Assembly (NCBI GenBank): GCA_002868905.1
Contig: PKUA01000031.1
Coordinates: 1-64,000 of the forward strand
Reading direction: 5' to 3'
Length of the DNA stretch: 64,000 nucleotides
From: Desulfuromonas sp.
GTDB lineage: Bacteria; Desulfobacterota; Desulfuromonadia; Desulfuromonadales; Geothermobacteraceae
How positions within the stretch are numbered: the first letter of the stretch is position 1; every line of letters begins with the position of its first letter. Made by a program: the position numbers and the translations under genes. The notes below the pieces were generated by a model that saw nothing but the letters and a program-made list of their open reading frames with translations, did no database searches and was not told the origin of the DNA. This document shows, in pieces, positions 8,745 to 17,075 of the stretch.

Positions 8745-9202
8745 GCGATCTCCCCGGTTTTCCAGCGGTTCCGGAAGGTCTCCATGAACGGCGGCACCAC
8801 CAGCAGCGGCAGCTGCTGGTGCGGGTCGGTCAGCAGCTGTACGGTGTAGCCGGTCGTGGTAACCTCACCCTCCCGGTTGCGTAACAGGTATTCCATGTTG
8901 ATCCGGGCGGCGTCACACCAGTGGAGGATCGCCTCGATGGTGAAGGTCTCCTCAAAGTGCAGCGGTTTGCTGTAATCGACGTGGATCTGCTTGATCGGCG
9001 TCGCCACCCCGGCTGCGTAGCAGTCGCGGTAGCCGATGCCGATCCGGTTGCAGAGCGCCAGGCGGGCATCCTCGAAATAGCTCGGGTAACGCCCGTGCCA
9101 GACAATCCCCAAAGGATCGACCTCCTCGAAGCGGACGGTCCGCTCCACCACCTGCCGTAGTGGCTGCGGTCCCGGCTCAGATCGAAAATAACGGTGTCGC
9201 AT
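8741..9202 (-). CDS. Hotdog-fold acyl thioesterase (4-hydroxybenzoyl-CoA thioesterase family)
   Basis: About 153 residues. FEEVDPLGIVWHGRYPSYFE matches the 4HBT catalytic helix region, in which the Asp of VDPLG is the usual catalytic residue. In aryl polyene clusters this enzyme is thought to release stalled or finished acyl chains from the ACP. ATG 9202 is preferred over GTG 9205 because GGAGGAG lies five bases before it. The gene overlaps the dehydratase stop by one base. Confidence 0.85.
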   Translation of the reverse strand: MRHRYFRSEPGPQPLRQVVERTVRFEEVDPLGIVWHGRYPSYFEDARLALCNRIGIGYRDCYAAGVATPIKQIHVDYSKPLHFEETFTIEAILHWCDAARINMEYLLRNREGEVTTTGYTVQLLTDPHQQLPLLVVPPFMETFRNRWKTGEIA

Positions 9203-9585
9203 CACATCTCCTCCAGAAGGAAAACCTGCCTGAACCTGCCGGCTGTCGCGCCGGCGGCTGCGATAGCGACCTCCGCCCTGAGCGAGGTGCCCTGTTCGAC
9301 CAGGGAGACCTCGACCCGGACAACCTCTCCCGGACGAATCGGCCGGGTAAACTTGGCATTCTCGACCCGCCGCAGGGTAAGACTCCGCTGTCGATCTTCC
9401 TCGATCATGGACTGGGCCAGCAGCATCTGGCCGACGGCAGGCAGGATCGAAAAACCGGGAAAATGTCCGGCAAATCCGATAAAACTCTCCGAGAAGAGAA
9501 ACTCCCGGACAAGTTCCCCGGCGGCAGGACGCTGTAACGGCGTCCTGGCCGATTTTTGAATCTGTTCGCGCATGTTTCCGTCCAT
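9202..9585 (-). CDS. Hotdog 3-hydroxyacyl-ACP dehydratase (FabZ-like; ApeI type)
   Basis: About 127 residues. GHFPGFSILPAVGQMLLAQ is the FabZ-type signature with the catalytic His of GHFPG. It dehydrates 3-hydroxyacyl-ACP to trans-2-enoyl-ACP; with no enoyl reductase in the operon, the double bonds stay and conjugate. Longer readings from 9612 or 9666 run into the exporter gene upstream; ATG 9585 has a GAGGGG/AGGG purine run just before it and lies 16 bases after the exporter stop, so I prefer it. Start confidence is moderate. Confidence 0.82.
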   Translation of the reverse strand: MDGNMREQIQKSARTPLQRPAAGELVREFLFSESFIGFAGHFPGFSILPAVGQMLLAQSMIEEDRQRSLTLRRVENAKFTRPIRPGEVVRVEVSLVEQGTSLRAEVAIAAAGATAGRFRQVFLLEEM

Positions 9586-9601
9586 GATCCCTACCGTCCC
9601 C

Positions 9602-11971
9602 TCAGTTTTCATCCGCCCGCCCGAGCAGGGCCGGCACCACCCAGTATGCGGTCGGCAGGGCCGCACCGACGCCGAGCAGAACCGTCAGCCCGATGGAGAA
9701 GAGCGCCGGATGTTGTCCCAGCACCAGGGAACCGAAACCGGCCAGGGTCGTCAACCCGGAGACAACGACCGCCCGCCTCGTGGCGTGATCGACCTTCCTG
9801 GTCTGACTCCAGACCATGAAGATCCCGTAATCGACCGTCAAACCGAGGACAAGGACAACGGCGACCACGTTGAACAGGTTGAAACTGAGTCCATATCCCC
9901 CCATGACACCGAACATGACACCGAGTCCGGTCAGGGCGGGCGCCAGCGCCGCCAACGTCGTCCGGATGCGACGAAACAGCACCAGCAGCAATGCCACGAC
10001 CAATACGGCCCCCCAACTGACAAAGCGGATCAGGTCGGCGCCGATCGATGCGTTGAGCTGCCGGGAAAACTCCATCGGCGAAACCAGATGGACCCCCAGG
10101 GATTCAAGGTCGAGGCGCTGCGCAAGGTCTGCCTGGTCGGGAGCGAGGCTCAGCACCCTGACCGGCCCGGCAGCCGCCATAATCATCTCTTCCATCAGGG
10201 GAGCGAAGCCCGCCTCCAGCAACCGCTCCTGATCCACCCCCGGCATCTCCCCCACCAGGCTCTGGTAAAACGGCTCGAACGCCATGGCTGAAAATCCGTG
10301 GTCACCCTGCCGCCGCTGCATCTCTCCGCTCAGCAATTGGCCATCCGTCCCGTTCCAGAGATTCTGCCACTGCAGACGGCGCCGCTCCTGCAGGTGTGCG
10401 GACGGGAGCAGAGGGGCCAGCGAAGCGGCCTCGCCGGGCGGAAATTCCCGGGCGAGCCGACGGAACAGCTTGTCGTTCGTCTGCAAGGCCTCCTGCAGGT
10501 TGTCTCCTTCGCTGAAGAGCAAAGCCCGCCCGCGCAGGTCGCCCCAGACATCTTTAAGGCGCTGCTCCGCCGCAGCCAGCTCCGGCGTCACCAGGTTAAG
10601 GCTGCGCAGATCACCATCGATCCTGACCTGGACCGCCTGCCAGAGAGCGAGGCCGAGCAGCAACAACCAGACCGCGATCACCAAACCACCATGCTTCATC
10701 GACCTCGGCGCGGCCGGTTCCCTTCGCGCGACCGCCATCGGCCTTGACTGTTGCGGCAGCAACTGCGGCAGCAGGACCAGGGCGAGCAACACCGAGATGC
10801 TCAAACCGCAGCCGGCGAACAGGGCAAGCTGCCGTTGCAGCGGCAGGGACGACCCTCCCAGGACCGCGAAAGCGCCGATGGTGGTCAATGCACCGTAAAG
10901 GACCGGTCTGGCGATCTGTCCAACCGCCGTTGCCGGGTCGCTTTTCTTGCTCCGCAAGGCGTAAAAGACATGGACGCCGAAATCGACCGCCATGCCAAGG
11001 ACCACAGCCGCGAAACCGATGGTGATCCCGGAAACCGGGATTTTGAGCAGCGCGAACAGTCCGATGGTCAACACCACCGCCGCCAGGGGAAGCAGCAGCG
11101 CCGGGAGGGCGGCGAAGCTCCGTAGCAGCAGCAACAACAGCAGCAGCAGCGCGACAGTGACCGTCGGCAGGATCAGCTTCAGGTCCTGTTGGACCGTCTC
11201 GGCGTTGCCGAGAGTGTAGCGATGCCCGCTGATCAGGTCTGCTTCGAAACCGGGCGGTAAATCAGCCGCGACCGCACGGAACCGCTCAACCAGCCTCCTC
11301 GCGCCTGCGGCGTCGGTCATCGGAATATCCGTTTCCCCGAACAGCAACAGGTGTCGTCCGTCCGCACTCACCATCTGTCCCTGGCGGATCTCGGCCCCCA
11401 CGGCGAGATTCAGATAACGGAGCCGCTCCAGGGTGGAACGATGCAGGCCGAGCGGGTCGAGGCGCAACGCCTCCTTCATCCCCCAACCGTCCGGGCCGAG
11501 CAGTTCCCGGCGTGCCTCGCGCAGGCGCTGGTCGATCTCGACGGCAGAATAACGGGAGGTGAGTGCGTCGAGGTCCTCCTCCTCGAGCAGCAGCGGATAA
11601 CTTTGCAGCAGCAACGAGTAGATTTTCCTGCCGTCGAGCGGCAGGTTGGCGCTGATTCGCATCGAGCCATCCCGGCTCAGCTCCTCGGCCAATTCCCGTC
11701 CGACTGCAGGCAGACGCTCCGGCGATGTCTCCCCGGTCGCGGCGAGTGAAACCACCAGTTTGCGGGCGAGCGGCCCCTGCTGCAACAACTCGAAGTCGCG
11801 GGCAACCCGTGAATCGTCATCCGGCAGGAACACCCTGGCGTCTTCGCTCTGGCGCAGTCCCGTCATCGCCCAGCCGCCCCCCAGCAACAGCAGCAGGGCG
11901 ACGCTCAACAACAACGGGCGGCGGAGGCGCAAGTATCGGTATAGTGCTGCGAAAACAGTTTCGAGCATCAT
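9602..11971 (-). CDS. MMPL/RND-family lipid exporter
   Basis: 789 residues. It has an N-terminal transmembrane segment (about 18-36), a large periplasmic loop, a block of five to six helices including SGITIGFAAVVLGMAVDFGVH, a second periplasmic loop and a second block with FNVVAVVLVLGLTVDYGIFM. The two GMAVDFG/GLTVDYG motifs in helix four of each half are the proton-relay signature of MMPL transporters. The usual role in such clusters is moving the aryl polyene lipid out of the inner membrane, in partnership with the LolA-like carrier encoded just upstream (ATGATG overlap). Cargo is inferred from context. Confidence 0.92.
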   Translation of the reverse strand: MMLETVFAALYRYLRLRRPLLLSVALLLLLGGGWAMTGLRQSEDARVFLPDDDSRVARDFELLQQGPLARKLVVSLAATGETSPERLPAVGRELAEELSRDGSMRISANLPLDGRKIYSLLLQSYPLLLEEEDLDALTSRYSAVEIDQRLREARRELLGPDGWGMKEALRLDPLGLHRSTLERLRYLNLAVGAEIRQGQMVSADGRHLLLFGETDIPMTDAAGARRLVERFRAVAADLPPGFEADLISGHRYTLGNAETVQQDLKLILPTVTVALLLLLLLLLRSFAALPALLLPLAAVVLTIGLFALLKIPVSGITIGFAAVVLGMAVDFGVHVFYALRSKKSDPATAVGQIARPVLYGALTTIGAFAVLGGSSLPLQRQLALFAGCGLSISVLLALVLLPQLLPQQSRPMAVARREPAAPRSMKHGGLVIAVWLLLLGLALWQAVQVRIDGDLRSLNLVTPELAAAEQRLKDVWGDLRGRALLFSEGDNLQEALQTNDKLFRRLAREFPPGEAASLAPLLPSAHLQERRRLQWQNLWNGTDGQLLSGEMQRRQGDHGFSAMAFEPFYQSLVGEMPGVDQERLLEAGFAPLMEEMIMAAAGPVRVLSLAPDQADLAQRLDLESLGVHLVSPMEFSRQLNASIGADLIRFVSWGAVLVVALLLVLFRRIRTTLAALAPALTGLGVMFGVMGGYGLSFNLFNVVAVVLVLGLTVDYGIFMVWSQTRKVDHATRRAVVVSGLTTLAGFGSLVLGQHPALFSIGLTVLLGVGAALPTAYWVVPALLGRADEN

Positions 11972-12603
11972 CTCTGCTGAAACAGGGCCGCTTCCATCGG
12001 CCCGTTGATCTCCACCGCCGAAAAGGCGAGGCGCATTTCATCGCCGTCCCACTGGCGCAGCTCCAACCGTTCGAGGTGCGTTTCGTCCGACGTGAACACG
12101 ATGGTCAAATTGCGCACGGGACCATCATCCCCGGCGGGAGTCAGCTTCAGGCGGATCGGCTGCTCATTTTCCAGTTCAATGGCGTAATGGGCCTCCAGCC
12201 AGGCATAATCGCCCCGCAACCAGGCCAGCAACTGTTCGCTTAAAGCCTGGAGCCCGGGAGCCTCCGCCAAGCGGAAGGTTTGACTCGCGCCTTTCTCTCC
12301 GCGCCAACGCACGGCCGCTGCACCGTCGACGGCAAATCCCCGGCGAAACGGGTGGAGAAGCTCCCAGCGCAGGCGTTCCGGCCGCTGAAACAACATCTCG
12401 CCCTTCCCCTCCTGCTCCTCCTCGAACATGGCGGAATAGGTCGTCTGTTCGAACCGGCAACGCAGGGTCTCGATCTTTTCCGCCCGCTGTTCGAGACGGG
12501 AGAGGATCACTTTTAATCTGTCGCCGTCCAGAGCATGACTCGGCCCGGCAAACAATGTCGCGACCAAAGCGGCAACGATAAACAGGAGAATAAAATTTTT
12601 CAT
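11968..12603 (-). CDS. LolA-like periplasmic lipid/lipoprotein carrier
   Basis: 211 residues with a cleavable signal peptide (MKNFILLFIVAALVATLFAGPSHA). The mature part fits the LolA fold: an N-terminal helix (LSRLEQRAEKIETLRCRFEQTTYSAMF), then strands with GKGEMLFQRPERLRWELLHPF. It probably ferries the hydrophobic product across the periplasm after extraction by the MMPL protein. ATGA overlaps with genes on both sides. It is not expected to be the housekeeping LolA because it sits inside the pigment operon. Confidence 0.86.
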   Translation of the reverse strand: MKNFILLFIVAALVATLFAGPSHALDGDRLKVILSRLEQRAEKIETLRCRFEQTTYSAMFEEEQEGKGEMLFQRPERLRWELLHPFRRGFAVDGAAAVRWRGEKGASQTFRLAEAPGLQALSEQLLAWLRGDYAWLEAHYAIELENEQPIRLKLTPAGDDGPVRNLTIVFTSDETHLERLELRQWDGDEMRLAFSAVEINGPMEAALFQQR

Positions 12604-13049
12604 CCCCTCCCTCCGTCCTCCGGCGGAGCGATCCAGACCTTGAACTTACCCCTGGCCAGCAGTTCCTCACCGCGTCGGACCTCACCGTCGACCACGGCGA
12701 AGCTCTCGACTATCGCCTGCGGCCGGAGATGAATTTCCAACCTGTCGCTGATACCGGGCGCGTTGAACACTTCGACTTTCCGCACACCGACCAGAAAACC
12801 CATCTGTACCGGTTTCCCGGCGCGCCGATCGAGGAAGCCCTGCAGGGCCGCGTACCCCTGGGCGAGCAGCTCGACCAGGCCGACTTCCTCCAGGTGACCG
12901 TCCGGACCGGTCAGGGGACCCTCGGTGATCGTCGCCGTGACGATGCCGCCATTCCCATCCTCGGCCAATAACCGATCGACCAGCAGCATCGGGGGACGAT
13001 GGGGCACCAGCTCGGACGCCGCCATCGGCAGGGTGAAGGACGCACCCAT
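12600..13049 (-). CDS. Second hotdog dehydratase (ApeP-like 3-hydroxyacyl-ACP dehydratase)
   Basis: 149 residues. LVPHRPPMLLVDRLL is the signature of the aryl-polyene/FabA-like dehydratase group, with the His of PHRPPM in the active-site position; VELLAQGYAALQGFL forms the central helix. It probably forms a heterodimer or works alongside the FabZ-like protein at 9202-9585, as proposed for ApeI/ApeP. It overlaps the ammonia-lyase stop by one base and the LolA gene by ATGA. Confidence 0.85.
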   Translation of the reverse strand: MGASFTLPMAASELVPHRPPMLLVDRLLAEDGNGGIVTATITEGPLTGPDGHLEEVGLVELLAQGYAALQGFLDRRAGKPVQMGFLVGVRKVEVFNAPGISDRLEIHLRPQAIVESFAVVDGEVRRGEELLARGKFKVWIAPPEDGGRG

Positions 13050-14671
13050 CAGCCCGCCTCCCGCCAGTAGACTGCAAGATCATCGAAAAGCTGACTGGAA
13101 AAGAGCAGCTTGCGAAAACGGACCAGGTCGTCGTGGAATACGCGCTGGTTGTCATAAACCCGGAAGTCCCGGTTGAGAATCGTGAAAATCCGCCCGGTCC
13201 CGGCGCCGAGACCGTCGGCGTTGCGAAACGAAAGCGCCTGCAGGTCGGCCAGCACTTCAAGCGTGAGGATATGCTTGGCGTTGCTGATCGCCTTGAACGC
13301 CTTGCGCGCGGCCACAGTCCCCATGCTGACCACGTCCTGGTTGGAGGCATTGCAGGAGATGGAGTGGGTGCTGACCGGGCCGGCCAGCTGCCGGTTTTCG
13401 GCCGTGGTCGAGGTGGCAAGGTACTGCGCCCCCATGAACCCCATGGTCAGCCCGATGGTCCCCGGAATCAGGTGCTCCGGCAGCCCCTCGTTCAGCTTCG
13501 GGTCGAGCAGCTTGTTGATCCGCCGCTCCGACAGGTTACAGAGGGTGGAAATCGCCATGCTGAGGGCGTCCATGCAGAAGGCGATGCTCTGACCGTGGAA
13601 GTTGCCGCCGTGGATGATCTTTTTTCGCTCAGGAATGATGATCGGGTTGTCGTTGGAGGAATTCGCCTCGGTCTCGACGGTCCGGACGGCGAGGTCGATC
13701 GCCTCGGAGACCGGCGCCAAAACCTGCGGCGTGCACCTGACCGAGTAGACGTCCTGCACGTTGATGGTCGTCTCGAACACCGGTCCGTCCTGCTGCTGCT
13801 GCCGGATCCGCTCGTGCATCTCGCTGCGCGGGGTGATATTGGCCGAACCGTGATAGAGACGCCGGACCGTCTCCGCGATGCTCACCTGGCCCGGATGGGG
13901 CTTGACGGCGTGCAGGTCTTCGTCGAAGGCGTCGTCGATGCCGCCGAAGATCTCCAGGGAAAAGGCCCCGGTCACGCAGGCGAGGCGGAGCAGCTTCTTC
14001 GCGCCGAACAGGGCGAACGCGGCCAGGGAGGTCATGGCGCTGGTGCCGTTGATCAGGGCGATCCCCTCCTTGTAACTGAGCCGCATCGGCGCAAGGCCAT
14101 GCGCTTTGAGCACTTCGTCGGCCGGCTTGAGCGTTTCGCCGTCGTAGAGTCTCCCTTCGCCGATGAGGCCAAGCGCCATATGGGCGAGGTGGATCAGGTC
14201 GCCGGACGCGCCGACACTGCCGCACTCCGGGATGAATGGGGCGATACGATGATTGATCATCTCCCGCATCAATTCGAGCAGTTCGATACGGACGCCGCTG
14301 AACCCCTTGAGCAGGGTGTTGAGCCGAATCACCAGCACGCCGATGGCGATATACGGCTTGAGCGGTTCGCCGAGCCCGGCGGCATGGCTCCTGATCAGGT
14401 TGACCTGCAGGGCTTCCACCTCGCTGTCTTCGATGATCTTGTTGCACATCGGGCCGAAGGAGGTGTTGACCCCATATATGATCCTGCGCGCGGCGATCTC
14501 CTCTTCCAGAAAGGTCCGGCTGGCCCGGCAGCGCTCGAGGGCGTCAGCAGCCAGGGCGACCTGCTTGTCGCCGATGCCGATCGCCACGATATCTTCGATG
14601 CTCAGGCTGTTGCCGTCGAGAAGAATCACTGGTTTTTCATCTGGTTTCACTGTATTCACACACCCTTTCAA
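13049..14671 (-). CDS. Aromatic amino acid ammonia-lyase, probable tyrosine ammonia-lyase making the p-coumaroyl starter
   Basis: About 540 residues of the HAL/PAL/TAL family. The MIO cofactor forms from Ala-Ser-Gly at 155-157 in CGSVGASGDLIHLAHM. YGVNTSFGPM (66-75) holds the catalytic Tyr. The selectivity loop reads NLIRSHAAG (91-99), the same IRSH found, as I remember it, in the tyrosine-specific lyase of Flavobacterium johnsoniae, rather than the His-Leu of Rhodobacter TAL. Deamination of Tyr would give p-coumarate, the aryl starter for flexirubin-like polyenes; Phe or His cannot be excluded. The start codon is uncertain: TTG 14671 directly follows the previous stop, while GTG 14659 has AAAGGG close upstream. 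Confidence 0.88.
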   Translation of the reverse strand: MKGCVNTVKPDEKPVILLDGNSLSIEDIVAIGIGDKQVALAADALERCRASRTFLEEEIAARRIIYGVNTSFGPMCNKIIEDSEVEALQVNLIRSHAAGLGEPLKPYIAIGVLVIRLNTLLKGFSGVRIELLELMREMINHRIAPFIPECGSVGASGDLIHLAHMALGLIGEGRLYDGETLKPADEVLKAHGLAPMRLSYKEGIALINGTSAMTSLAAFALFGAKKLLRLACVTGAFSLEIFGGIDDAFDEDLHAVKPHPGQVSIAETVRRLYHGSANITPRSEMHERIRQQQQDGPVFETTINVQDVYSVRCTPQVLAPVSEAIDLAVRTVETEANSSNDNPIIIPERKKIIHGGNFHGQSIAFCMDALSMAISTLCNLSERRINKLLDPKLNEGLPEHLIPGTIGLTMGFMGAQYLATSTTAENRQLAGPVSTHSISCNASNQDVVSMGTVAARKAFKAISNAKHILTLEVLADLQALSFRNADGLGAGTGRIFTILNRDFRVYDNQRVFHDDLVRFRKLLFSSQLFDDLAVYWREAG

Positions 14672-16012
14672 TCAACTGGAAGAGCGCAATTTTTGCGCAC
14701 GATAATCAAAAAACAACTGCGGTTTGCGCCGGCCGGAACGCCATGTCATCTCTCGCCAGATATCCGGAGTCACGATCCGGACCTCGGGCCTGACCCGGGT
14801 CCGGGCAGAAATCACATCGGCGATGGACGCCGCATCCCCGTTCCCGTCCGGCAGTCCGACCACCACGGTCAGCAGGTCGGACTGTTCGTAATCGCTTCTG
14901 ACCTCGAGACAGCATCCCGCCAGACCCTCCAGATCCTGCAACGCCGTGTGAATCGCCTGGGGAAAGACCGTCACCCCTTTGACCTTGAGCATTTCGGCCT
15001 TGCGACCGACGATCGGTCCGAGACGCGGTGTCTGTCGTCCGCAGGCGCACGGTTCACTGTGCAATCTCGCCAGATCGCCGGTGCGGAACCTGAGCAGCGG
15101 CATGCCGGTGACCTGCAGCGGGGTCGCGACCACCTCGCCGACTTCACCCGGCGGCAGAGGAAGTCCGTCTTCGTCGACGATCTCGACGATCATCAGGTCC
15201 GGCAGGAGGTGGCCCCCGATGCCGTATTCGCAATCGGTGAATGCCGTCGCCATCTCGGTGCTGGCGTAAGTGCCGAACACGGTCGCCCCCCACGCCTCGG
15301 CCAGTTTTCCTCCGAGCCGTGACAGCTTCAGGTCCGCCCCGCGCACCGGCTCTCCGATACAGATCATCCGCCTGACGCCGAGAGCCGCGACATCGACCCC
15401 CTGGGCCTCGAGGTCGGCGGCAAGGCGCAGGAGCAGGGTCGGCACACCGACAATGGCGGTCGGCCGCTGTTTCAACACAAGTTCGGCCAGGGCCGGCAGG
15501 AGAGCGGTACCGGCTCGAATCGCCAGGGCACCGATGCGGGCCAGGCCGAGAAAATAGGCGAGACCGGCCATGAAGCAGCGATCGAGCGCCACCGCGAGCA
15601 GGACCCTGTCATCGGCCGACACTCCCGCCATCCTGAACGCCGTCTCCTCGTTGTAGGCGACCCGCTCCAGATCCCGGCGACTCTGCTGCAAGGCGACGGC
15701 GGGACCGGTGGTCCCTGACGTAAGACAGAGGTCGACCAGGTCGACGTCCGGCACGGCAATCATTTTCGCCGCGTGACGCGCCAGGTCTTCTTTGCCGGTC
15801 AAGGGAAGGCGCGGAAGATCAGTCAGGGTCCGGATGTCTCGCGCATCGAGGCCCAACTCGGAAAACCGTTGCCGATAGTAGGGGGAGTTGGCTGCCAGGA
15901 ACTCGATATGCTGACGCAGCAAACCGCCCTGCTGCTCGGCGATTTCCTCGCCCGTCGCGAAACCGAGTCGCGGGGATTGAACCAGGTTCGGACCCGACGA
16001 TACCGCGTTCAT
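14672..16012 (-). CDS. AMP-forming acyl ligase (PaaK-like), starter activation
   Basis: 446 residues of the phenylacetate-CoA ligase branch of ANL enzymes. LCLTSGTTGPAVAL is the P-loop adenylate motif, FGTYASTEM the A5-type motif, and RFRTGDLARL the ADP-binding hinge region; a CACGRQTPRLG block resembles the PaaK C-terminal junction. It would adenylate the aryl acid made by the neighbouring lyase and load it on CoA or directly on the ACP. It overlaps the PlsC-like gene by four bases and abuts the lyase with no gap, supporting a coupled starter pathway. Confidence 0.9.
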   Translation of the reverse strand: MNAVSSGPNLVQSPRLGFATGEEIAEQQGGLLRQHIEFLAANSPYYRQRFSELGLDARDIRTLTDLPRLPLTGKEDLARHAAKMIAVPDVDLVDLCLTSGTTGPAVALQQSRRDLERVAYNEETAFRMAGVSADDRVLLAVALDRCFMAGLAYFLGLARIGALAIRAGTALLPALAELVLKQRPTAIVGVPTLLLRLAADLEAQGVDVAALGVRRMICIGEPVRGADLKLSRLGGKLAEAWGATVFGTYASTEMATAFTDCEYGIGGHLLPDLMIVEIVDEDGLPLPPGEVGEVVATPLQVTGMPLLRFRTGDLARLHSEPCACGRQTPRLGPIVGRKAEMLKVKGVTVFPQAIHTALQDLEGLAGCCLEVRSDYEQSDLLTVVVGLPDGNGDAASIADVISARTRVRPEVRIVTPDIWREMTWRSGRRKPQLFFDYRAQKLRSSS

Positions 16013-16806
16013 CGGTCTCCCTCGGCAAGGGCCTCACTCATCCTTTTTTTCACCTCGATACGGAGAGATCGGACGGTATCATCCCCCTCGAACCCGGCCG
16101 GATCAACCGGGGCGAGCACCCGCATGGTGATATGAGTCGGCTGCATCCACCACCTCTCAGGCGGCAACAACTCCCCGGTGCCGGTCAGGCAGAGGGGCAC
16201 GACCGGCCGACCGGATTCGACCGCCATGCGAAATGCACCGTTGTAAAACCGCTGCAACTTCCCATCGCGACTCCGGTGCCCTTCCGGGAAAAACAGCAGG
16301 TTGCCCCCGGCGTCGAGGACCTTTCGTCCCTTGGCGGAGATATCTTCCCAGGAGTCATCCTCGACGTTGAGATACCGGGCCAGCAGCATGAAACGGCGGT
16401 ACCACCACATCTTGAACGGCCAGGAGCGGACGGCGAAGGCGATGTCGAAAACCGGCAGCAAGCCCATGCAGTAGGTATCGAAGAACGAACAGTGATTCAC
16501 GACGAAAATTGCCGGCTCCTGCCAGTTTCGACCCTCAACATCCTTACCATCGAAACGGAACCGGACGAAAGGTCGCATCAACAGCAGCCAGCCCCGACCA
16601 TAGAGCCAGATAAAATGGCGGACAATCTTCGCTGTCGGCCAACCGGTGAAATAATACCAGCCGGCAAACAGCAACGGAAACAGCAGGATGCCGAGCAACG
16701 TCCAGCCGATCATCAGCGGATAGGCCGTCATCGTCATCAACAGCGCTCCGAGAGAGAGCCCTGTCACCGTTTTTGCCTTGTAAGGTTGTGAAGCTGTTTC
16801 GCGCAT
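16009..16806 (-). CDS. PlsC-like 1-acylglycerol-3-phosphate acyltransferase
   Basis: 265 residues with two N-terminal hydrophobic segments (about 14-55) and the AGPAT motifs NHCSFFD (HX4D) and FFPEGHRSRDG (EGxRS-like). It is the second acyltransferase of the operon; unlike the LpxL-like protein at 707-1639 it keeps a canonical catalytic pair. It may acylate the anchor lipid or transfer the polyene from ACP. It starts at an ATG eight bases after the ACP stop. Confidence 0.88.
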   Translation of the reverse strand: MRETASQPYKAKTVTGLSLGALLMTMTAYPLMIGWTLLGILLFPLLFAGWYYFTGWPTAKIVRHFIWLYGRGWLLLMRPFVRFRFDGKDVEGRNWQEPAIFVVNHCSFFDTYCMGLLPVFDIAFAVRSWPFKMWWYRRFMLLARYLNVEDDSWEDISAKGRKVLDAGGNLLFFPEGHRSRDGKLQRFYNGAFRMAVESGRPVVPLCLTGTGELLPPERWWMQPTHITMRVLAPVDPAGFEGDDTVRSLRIEVKKRMSEALAEGDR

Positions 16807-16814
16807 GGGGCAGG

Positions 16815-17075
16815 TCAGTTCTCAGCCTGGTCCTGGAGTTTGCCGGCGACGAACCGGTAGATGTCACCCAGGGTCCGAATCTCACGCACAGCCTGGTCCT
16901 CACGAATTTTGAAACCGAATGCCTGCTCCAAAACCACGACCATGTCGACCGCATCAAGACTGTCGAGGCCGAGGTCTTCGTAAAGATTCGCCTCCGCGGT
17001 CATATCGTCAGGCTCGAGTTCAAACTCCTCGGCCAGGGCGTTATTGATCAGGTCAATCATCTCCTGCTCGTTCAT
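16815..17075 (-). CDS. Acyl carrier protein of the aryl polyene pathway
   Basis: 86-residue acidic protein with the phosphopantetheine site LGLDSLDAVDM, Ser39. It is the only ACP seen in the operon, whereas the E. coli ape cluster has two. It carries starter and growing chain between the ketosynthases, ketoreductase and dehydratases. ATGA overlap with the preceding ketosynthase. No phosphopantetheinyl transferase is encoded nearby, so a housekeeping one must serve. Confidence 0.93.
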   Translation of the reverse strand: MNEQEMIDLINNALAEEFELEPDDMTAEANLYEDLGLDSLDAVDMVVVLEQAFGFKIREDQAVREIRTLGDIYRFVAGKLQDQAEN

